Of a stretch of 64,000 nucleotides of DNA, positions 53,708-64,000 are shown piece after piece. The notes under the pieces were generated by a model. That model searched no databases and was not told the DNA's origin. It worked only from the letters and a program-made list of their open reading frames with translations. Each line of letters begins with the position of its first letter. The stretch's first letter is position 1. A program made the position numbers and the translations under genes. The stretch is from positions 1-64,000 of the forward strand of contig CALPRQ020000010.1 of the NCBI GenBank assembly GCA_943326015.2, given 5' to 3'. The DNA is from Chitinophaga pinensis. GTDB lineage: Bacteria; Pseudomonadota; Gammaproteobacteria; Burkholderiales; Burkholderiaceae_C.

Positions 53708-54919
53708 TCACTGCTGAGTCCACTCGTCGATCTTGTCGGCCCAGTCCTGCAGCATCTGGCGCCGCTGGGTACTCCACTTCGCGCGGTTGTAGGTTCCCTC
53801 GACCGTGTTCCCCTTCGTGTGCGCCAGGCAGTATTCGATCCAGCGCCAGTCGTATTCGAGCTCGTTGAGCTGCGTCGATGCGGTGCGCCGCAGGTCATGC
53901 ACGCTGAATGGTTCGATCTTCACGCCGTCAGCGGCCGCTGCGTCCAAAATGGCCTGAATGGAGCGGTTGAGCGTAGCGTCCGATAGGTGTTCGTCGGGCT
54001 TGTAGCGGGCCGGCAGCACATAGTCCGAGATCCCGGCGAACGTGCGCAGGCTTTGCAGCAGCTCGACCGCCTGGCGCGACAGATGGACGACGTGCGGCAG
54101 CCGGTTTTTCATGCGCTCGCCCGGAATCTCCCAGACCGCGCGATCCAGGTCGAACTCCGACCAGGGCGCCTGGATCAGCTCCCCCTTGCGCGCCAGGGTC
54201 AGCAAGATCAACTTGAGCGCGGCGATGTTGGCCAAGTGGGTGCTAGCCCGGCCCATGTAGCGGTAGACAAGGCCGATCTCCGTGGGCGTCAGGTGGCGGC
54301 TGCGCGACCTGAACGTCGCAATGGTCGACGGCCTGATCTTCGCGGCCGGCGAGGCGTGCTCCTGGCCGCGGTCGCCCGCCCAGGTGTAGATGTTCGCGAT
54401 CAGGTTGCGCGCCGCCACGGCGACGGACGGCGCCCCGCGCGTTCGGATCTCGTCGGTCAGGCGCCGCACGTCCGCAGGCTCGATTTCGGCCATGCTGCGA
54501 CTTGCCCAGCGACTGAGCTCGCGCTCGTAGACCGCGCGCCGGTTCGCGCGTGTGCTTTCCGCGCAGGCCGCGTTGGTCAGCCAGTCCTCGGCCCACTGGC
54601 CAAAGCTCAGCGCCTCGCTGACATGGCGTTTGGTTCGCGACTTTTTCAGCGCCGGCGAGACGCCATCCCGGACCATTCGCTTGGCTTCGTGCAGCCGGTC
54701 GCGCGCTTCGAGCAGCGAGATGCCGCCAACACCCCAGGCGCCCAGCGTCAACGTCTCCTGCCGGCCGCCCAGGCGGTAGTTGTAGCGAAACGAAATCGCC
54801 CCAGTCGGCGCCACCTCGGCGTACATGCCGTCGCGGTCGCTGACCCGGTAGCGTTTCTCCTTGGGCTTGAGGCTGCGCAGCTTGGCCTCAGACAGCGGGC
54901 CTGTGATCGTCTTTTCCAT
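53708..54919 (-). CDS. int: Prophage tyrosine integrase (DUF4102 N-terminus)
   Basis: LSEAKLRSLKPKEKRYRVSDRDGMYAEVAPTGAISFRYNYRLGGRQETLTLGAWG...HDLRRTASTQLNE...RAKWSTQRRQML. Confidence 0.92.
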   Translation of the reverse strand: MEKTITGPLSEAKLRSLKPKEKRYRVSDRDGMYAEVAPTGAISFRYNYRLGGRQETLTLGAWGVGGISLLEARDRLHEAKRMVRDGVSPALKKSRTKRHVSEALSFGQWAEDWLTNAACAESTRANRRAVYERELSRWASRSMAEIEPADVRRLTDEIRTRGAPSVAVAARNLIANIYTWAGDRGQEHASPAAKIRPSTIATFRSRSRHLTPTEIGLVYRYMGRASTHLANIAALKLILLTLARKGELIQAPWSEFDLDRAVWEIPGERMKNRLPHVVHLSRQAVELLQSLRTFAGISDYVLPARYKPDEHLSDATLNRSIQAILDAAAADGVKIEPFSVHDLRRTASTQLNELEYDWRWIEYCLAHTKGNTVEGTYNRAKWSTQRRQMLQDWADKIDEWTQQ

Positions 54920-54951
54920 GGATCCACTCTTCATCACGACTCCATTCGCAA

Positions 54952-55124
54952 TGATGGTACTGAGCGCCTTTTCAGGCCCTCGAAATACCATCACCACCCG
55001 ATACCATCAGATCACTCTACGCGATTGTTTTTCAAAGACTTTTCAAGAAATCACGAGGGAAGAACTGAATGATGGTTTGATGGTATCTGAAATCCTGGCT
55101 GTAAACCATGCTGCAATACCATCA
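54952..55124. repeat. Cluster of ATACCATCA/TGATGGTAT motifs upstream of integrase
   Basis: Exact at 54985, 55001, 55078 (inverted), 55116; near matches at 54952 and 55070. Confidence 0.75.
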
Positions 55125-55191
55125 GGATCGCCATGAAAAAAAGCTGCTTGTCTTTGCGCGACATTGCGCGACATTGCGCGACAGAAAAAGA

Positions 55192-55228
55192 AAAACCCCT
55201 TGAAGTTCAATACCTTACAAGGGGTTTT
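55192..55228. terminator. Strong intrinsic terminator between prophage and guaA
   Basis: AAAACCCCTTG...CAAGGGGTTTT, 11-bp arms. Confidence 0.85.
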
Positions 55229-55263
55229 TTGCGTGACGTTGCGCGTCACTGCGAGTCGTTAAA

Positions 55264-56883
<1,620 letters not shown>

Positions 56884-56921
56884 GGCGTGGTAAGGATTGA
56901 GCGCTGCAAGAAAAGCGAAAA

Positions 56922-56942
56922 GGCCGTCCAGACTGGACGGCC
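56922..56942 (-). terminator. Terminator hairpin after guaB
   Basis: GGCCGTCCAGACTGGACGGCC; T-run on minus strand. Confidence 0.75.
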
Positions 56943-56968
56943 CCCTGGGGCCTGTTCAATCGACCCGG

Positions 56969-58471
<1,503 letters not shown>

Positions 58472-58514
58472 CTAAACTGTAGCCGTCGAACAAGACGGAT
58501 CTGGGGAGGACGGG

Positions 58515-59105
58515 ATGAAGGATTTTTCTTCGCTTCGCAACGCCAATCGCGCGGGACTGACGGGCATCAGGCTTGGCGGGTTGATGCTGGCGGCCAGTTG
58601 TTGTCTGGTCGCCACGCCACTGGCACAGGCCGATTCCGGCTGGCTGTGGCTGGATGGCAACGGGCACAAGGTCTACAGCGACATGCCGCCGCCACCCTCG
58701 GTACCGCCCAGGAGCATCCTGCGCCGACCTGCCGATACGGGCTCATCGCTCCCGCAGTCGGCAGTGGAGCCAGCGACGGCGGGCACGGCCTCCCCTGCCA
58801 CCGGAGCGCCAACCACAGGCCAGACTGGCACCGCCTCAAGCCTCGACCGGCCCGCCTCGCCAAGCGCGGCGCTGTCGGACGCGCAGCTGCGGGCCGCAGT
58901 CGAGAAACGCAATGCCGAAATCCGCCAGCAGAACTGCAAGCAGGCGCGCGAGGCGCTGACGACGCTGAACTCGGGAGAGCCGCTGATCACGACCGATGCC
59001 AGGGGCGAGCAGGTGCTGCTTGGCACCGAGGCGCGCGCCGCCGAGATCCGCCGCCTGCGCCAGGCCGAACAGGACAACTGCAGGCCGAAATCAGCCGATC
59101 AATAG
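58515..59105 (+). CDS. DUF4124 domain protein
   Basis: Signal-like N-term, WLWLDGNGHKVYSDMPPPPSVPPRSILRRP. Confidence 0.8.
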   Translation: MKDFSSLRNANRAGLTGIRLGGLMLAASCCLVATPLAQADSGWLWLDGNGHKVYSDMPPPPSVPPRSILRRPADTGSSLPQSAVEPATAGTASPATGAPTTGQTGTASSLDRPASPSAALSDAQLRAAVEKRNAEIRQQNCKQAREALTTLNSGEPLITTDARGEQVLLGTEARAAEIRRLRQAEQDNCRPKSADQ

Positions 59106-59109
59106 CCCC

Positions 59110-59442
59110 TCAGTAGCCCCACTTGGCACCCGGTCGACGCTGCGCGAACAGGCCCGCCGTCTTGGCGCCCTGGGACTTGAAACGCTCGCGCCGGGCCACC
59201 TTGGGGTCGACGCGCAGCGGGCGCCAGAACTCGATGCGGTCGCGCTCGCGCAGGACTGCATCAGGCGGCGCCTTGCGCCCCCAGATGCCGCAGCTGACCG
59301 ATGCCTCGGACCCCAGTTCAGGATGCAAGTCGAGCCAGCCGCTCAGGCGCAAGGCGTCTTCGAGCATGCTGCCGACAGGTAGTTCGAGCTCGCACTCCAG
59401 CACCTGGCGTGCTGCCGGCGAATAGACCAGGGTGACCTTCAT
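59110..59442 (-). CDS. RnfH/RatB-family ubiquitin-like protein
   Basis: KVTLVYSPAARQVLECELELPVGSMLEDALRLSG...VGIWGRK-like CGIWGRKAPPDAVLRERDRIEFWRPLRVDPK. Confidence 0.88.
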   Translation of the reverse strand: MKVTLVYSPAARQVLECELELPVGSMLEDALRLSGWLDLHPELGSEASVSCGIWGRKAPPDAVLRERDRIEFWRPLRVDPKVARRERFKSQGAKTAGLFAQRRPGAKWGY

Positions 59443-59445
59443 GCT

Positions 59446-59892
59446 TCAGGACTCGCCATAGACCTGGTCGGCGCGCTTGACGAAGGCATCGACCAGGCTG
59501 CCGGCGATCTTGTCGAACACCGGCCCGACCAGCGACTCCAGCGTGCGGCTCGAGAAGGCATAGTTGAGGGTAAACAGGATCTTGCAGGCCTTTTGCTCCG
59601 GGCCGCCCAGCGGAATGAACTCCCAGGTGCCGTCGAGATGCGAGAACGGCCCGTCGACCAGCTCCAGGTTGATGCTGCGCCCCTCGACTTGGATGTTGCG
59701 GGTGGTGAAACTCTTCCTGATGCCGCTGATGGACATGCCGACGCGGGCGACAACGACCTCGCCCTGCTCTTCGAGCACAGCGCCTTCGTTGCACCAGGGC
59801 AGGAATTCGGGATAACGGGACACATCGGCCACCAGCGCGAACATTTCGGACGCGCCGTGCCAGAGCAATACAGTTTTGTTAACGCTTTTCAT
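59446..59892 (-). CDS. RatA-family START/SRPBCC protein
   Basis: [34 protein letters not shown]. Confidence 0.9.
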   Translation of the reverse strand: MKSVNKTVLLWHGASEMFALVADVSRYPEFLPWCNEGAVLEEQGEVVVARVGMSISGIRKSFTTRNIQVEGRSINLELVDGPFSHLDGTWEFIPLGGPEQKACKILFTLNYAFSSRTLESLVGPVFDKIAGSLVDAFVKRADQVYGES

Positions 59893-59948
59893 ACAATCGC
59901 CGATCGCCCCGGCATTGTATGGGTCCGGGGCACCCCCATTTGAGCAGC

Positions 59949-60434
59949 ATGGCCACTAACAAGAAATCCACCGCCGCGAGCAACTCGCGCATCGCCGACA
60001 ACAAGAAGGCAATCTACAACTACCACATCGAGGAGCGGTACGAATGCGGCATGGTGCTCGAAGGCTGGGAGGTCAAGGCGCTGCGCGAGGGCAAGGTCCA
60101 GCTGACCGACGGCTACGTGCTGATCCGCGAGGGCGAGCTGTTCCTGATCGGCTGCCAGGTCAATCCGCTGCGCGGCACCTCGCCCTTCGTGAGCGCCGAC
60201 AGTGCCCGCATCAAGAAGCTGCTGCTGCACCGCGAGGAGATCAAGCGCCTGGTCGGCAAGGTCGAGCAGAAGGGCTACACCCTGGTGCCGCTCAACCTGC
60301 ACTGGAAGAACGGCCGGGTCAAGTGCGAGATCGCACTGGCCAAGGGCAAGGCCGAGCACGACAAGCGCGACACGATCAAGGAACGCGAAGGCAAGCGCGA
60401 GGTGGAACGCGCGCTCAAGAGCCGCAACCGCTGA
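59949..60434 (+). CDS. smpB: SsrA-binding protein
   Basis: [45 protein letters not shown]. Confidence 0.97.
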   Translation: MATNKKSTAASNSRIADNKKAIYNYHIEERYECGMVLEGWEVKALREGKVQLTDGYVLIREGELFLIGCQVNPLRGTSPFVSADSARIKKLLLHREEIKRLVGKVEQKGYTLVPLNLHWKNGRVKCEIALAKGKAEHDKRDTIKEREGKREVERALKSRNR

Positions 60435-60443
60435 ACAGCAAGC

Positions 60444-60529
60444 GGCCCCCAGGGTGGCATCCGGATTCCGATGCCGCCCTGGGGGCCGAAACCCGGCCGG
60501 GATGCGCTGCAGCAGCGCATCCCGGCCGG
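60444..60529. repeat. Two tandem very stable hairpins between smpB and typA
   Basis: GGCCCCCAGGGTGGCATC...GATGCCGCCCTGGGGGCC then CCGGCCGGGATGCGCTG...CAGCGCATCCCGGCCGG. Confidence 0.85.
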
Positions 60530-60539
60530 ACAAGGACGA

Positions 60540-62359
<1,820 letters not shown>

Positions 62360-62363
<4 letters not shown>

Positions 62364-63322
62364 GATTGGCTCTCCAGGATTTGTTGAATTTCGATAGGGC
62401 TCAACAGACGCCCCGGGATCAGTTCGCCGGCCTCGACATGGGCAGTACCCAGCAAGGCGGCGGGATGATCGGCATAGACGGCGACCTGCGCGGCGTCGGG
62501 CCAGGGGCCGCGACGGCGCATGCCGCTGAGGAAACGGCCTGCATTCTGCTCGTCGAGCGTGACACGCTCGTGGCGAGCCAGCAGGCTGTCGACCGGCAGC
62601 AAGGCGCTCAGGCGCTCGCTATCGGCCATGGATTCGATGGATTCGATCGAGATGCACTGCGAAAGTTCAAATTCGCCCGTTTGGGTGCGGCGCAGCGCCG
62701 ACAGGTGGGCACCGCAGCCCAGCGCCCGGCCGATGTCCTCGGCCAGGGTGCGGACGTAAGTGCCCTTGCTGCAGAGCACCTGCAGTTCGAGTTCGATCTG
62801 CTCATCTTCTGGCGGCAGCAGGCGCAGCGACAGCTCGCGGATCACGATCTGGCGCGGCTCGCGCTCGACTTCGATGCCAGCGCGGGCGTACTCGTAGAGC
62901 GCCTTGCCGTCCTTCTTGAGCGCGCTGTACATCGGCGGCAGCTGGCTGATCGGACCCGTGAAGCGGGCCGCCAGCGCTTGCAGCTTGTCCGGCGTCAGCA
63001 GATCGAGGTCGACCTCGGTGGTCGAGCTGATCTCGCCCTCCAGGTCGCCAGTGCTGGTCGTGGCGCCCAGGCGCAGCACGGCCGTGTAGCCCTTGTCGGC
63101 ATCGAGATGCAGCTGGCTGAACTTGGTCGCGGCGCCAAAGCACAGCGGCAGCACACCAGTGGCCAGCGGATCGAGGGTGCCGGTATGACCGGCCTTCTCG
63201 GCCCGCAGCAACCACTTGACCTTCTGCAAGGCCTGGTTGCTGGAGAGACCGATGGGCTTGTCGAGCAGCACCACCCCGTGCACGGGGCGACGCTGCACCC
63301 GTGCGCGAGGTGCGGTCGTCAT
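62360..63322 (-). CDS. truB: tRNA pseudouridine(55) synthase
   Basis: VHGVVLLDKPIGLSSNQALQKVKWLLRAEKAGHTGTLDPLATGVLP. Confidence 0.97.
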
Positions 63323-63323
63323 C

Positions 63324-63692
63324 TCAGTCCTCGTCCTTGGAACGGGATGCGACCGCCTTGGCGATCAGGGAACTCATGTCGGCCGCACGCTCGGAGGTGC
63401 GATCGAAATGGAAATGCAGCGTCGGCACGGTGTGGATGTGCAGGCGCTTGAACAGGCCGTTGCGCAGGAAACCGGCGGCCTGGTTCAAGGCCGCCTCGGT
63501 GTCCTGCGGATTGCCCGTCAGCAGGCTGAACCAGATCTTGGCATGAGCGTAATCAGGCGTGACTTCCACGGCCTGCAACGTGATCATGCCCAGACGCGGG
63601 TCCTTGAGCTCGCGGATCAGCTCGGTCAGATCACGCTGGATCTGATCGGCGACCTTGAAGCTGCGGTGGGTCGGTGACTTCTTGGCGGCCAT
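63324..63692 (-). CDS. rbfA: Ribosome-binding factor A
   Basis: [47 protein letters not shown]. Confidence 0.96.
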   Translation of the reverse strand: MAAKKSPTHRSFKVADQIQRDLTELIRELKDPRLGMITLQAVEVTPDYAHAKIWFSLLTGNPQDTEAALNQAAGFLRNGLFKRLHIHTVPTLHFHFDRTSERAADMSSLIAKAVASRSKDED

Positions 63693-63695
63693 GAC

Positions 63696-64000
63696 TTACA
63701 GCGTACGAGCGATTTCCTTGATCTCGAAGACTTCGAGGATGTCGCCTTCCTTGATGTCGTTGTAGTTCTTGAGCTTGATGCCGCACTCGAAGCCTTCCTT
63801 GACTTCCTTGACGTCATCCTTCATGCGCTTGAGGGACTCGAGCTCGCCGGTGTAGACCACCACGTTCTCGCGCAGCAGGCGGAAATGCGCGTTGCGGGTG
63901 ACATGACCGTGGGTGATCATACAGCCCGCGATGGTGCCGATCTTGGTCGCGACGATCACATTGCGGATCTCGGCGGTACCGATGATTTCCTCGCGCTTTT
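63696..64000 (-). CDS. infB: Translation initiation factor IF-2, C-terminal fragment
   Basis: [70 protein letters not shown]. Confidence 0.97.
   Translation of the reverse strand, partial: KREEIIGTAEIRNVIVATKIGTIAGCMITHGHVTRNAHFRLLRENVVVYTGELESLKRMKDDVKEVKEGFECGIKLKNYNDIKEGDILEVFEIKEIARTL

Overview
The window holds a complete, lambdoid-style siphovirus-like prophage of about 52 kb, integrated at the 3' end of guaA in a GC-rich betaproteobacterial (Burkholderiales-like) chromosome. A 16-bp direct repeat, ATCATTCCCACTCGAT, marks the element ends at 3347-3362 and 55263-55278. Host genes on the left are an acyl-CoA synthetase fragment, a hybrid histidine kinase and a response regulator. Host genes on the right are guaA, guaB, a DUF4124-like gene, rnfH/ratB-like, ratA-like, smpB, typA, truB, rbfA and an infB fragment. 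The prophage runs lysis, tail, head and terminase genes (mostly - strand), then lambda O/P-like replication, an immunity region, a repressor-controlled + strand recombination/accessory operon, and AlpA plus integrase. The strongest unusual signal is in the MuF/SPP1-gp7-like minor head gene. It contains a 274-codon intein at 26070-26891, placed inside the conserved HPxCxC motif. The antisense strand of that same intein DNA encodes an HTH plus Vsr/EDxHD-like endonuclease, with a perfect TATAAT upstream. The same MuF protein ends in a DUF6883-like domain followed by a DUF4926-like gene, a likely toxin/immunity pair. Other notable signals are two HNH insertions that come with synonymously recoded copies of the interrupted gene end, 18-bp iterons inside the O-like gene, an OOP-like antisense sRNA, a remote repressor-controlled promoter with a ~430-nt untranslated leader feeding a terminator-rich operon, a membrane/wHTH protein gene packed with GGTACAG motifs, a DUF6932-like nucleotidyltransferase gene pair expressed with the repressor, and a Tad2 (DUF2829)-like gene. 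All calls were made by reading the sequence; no database searches were run.
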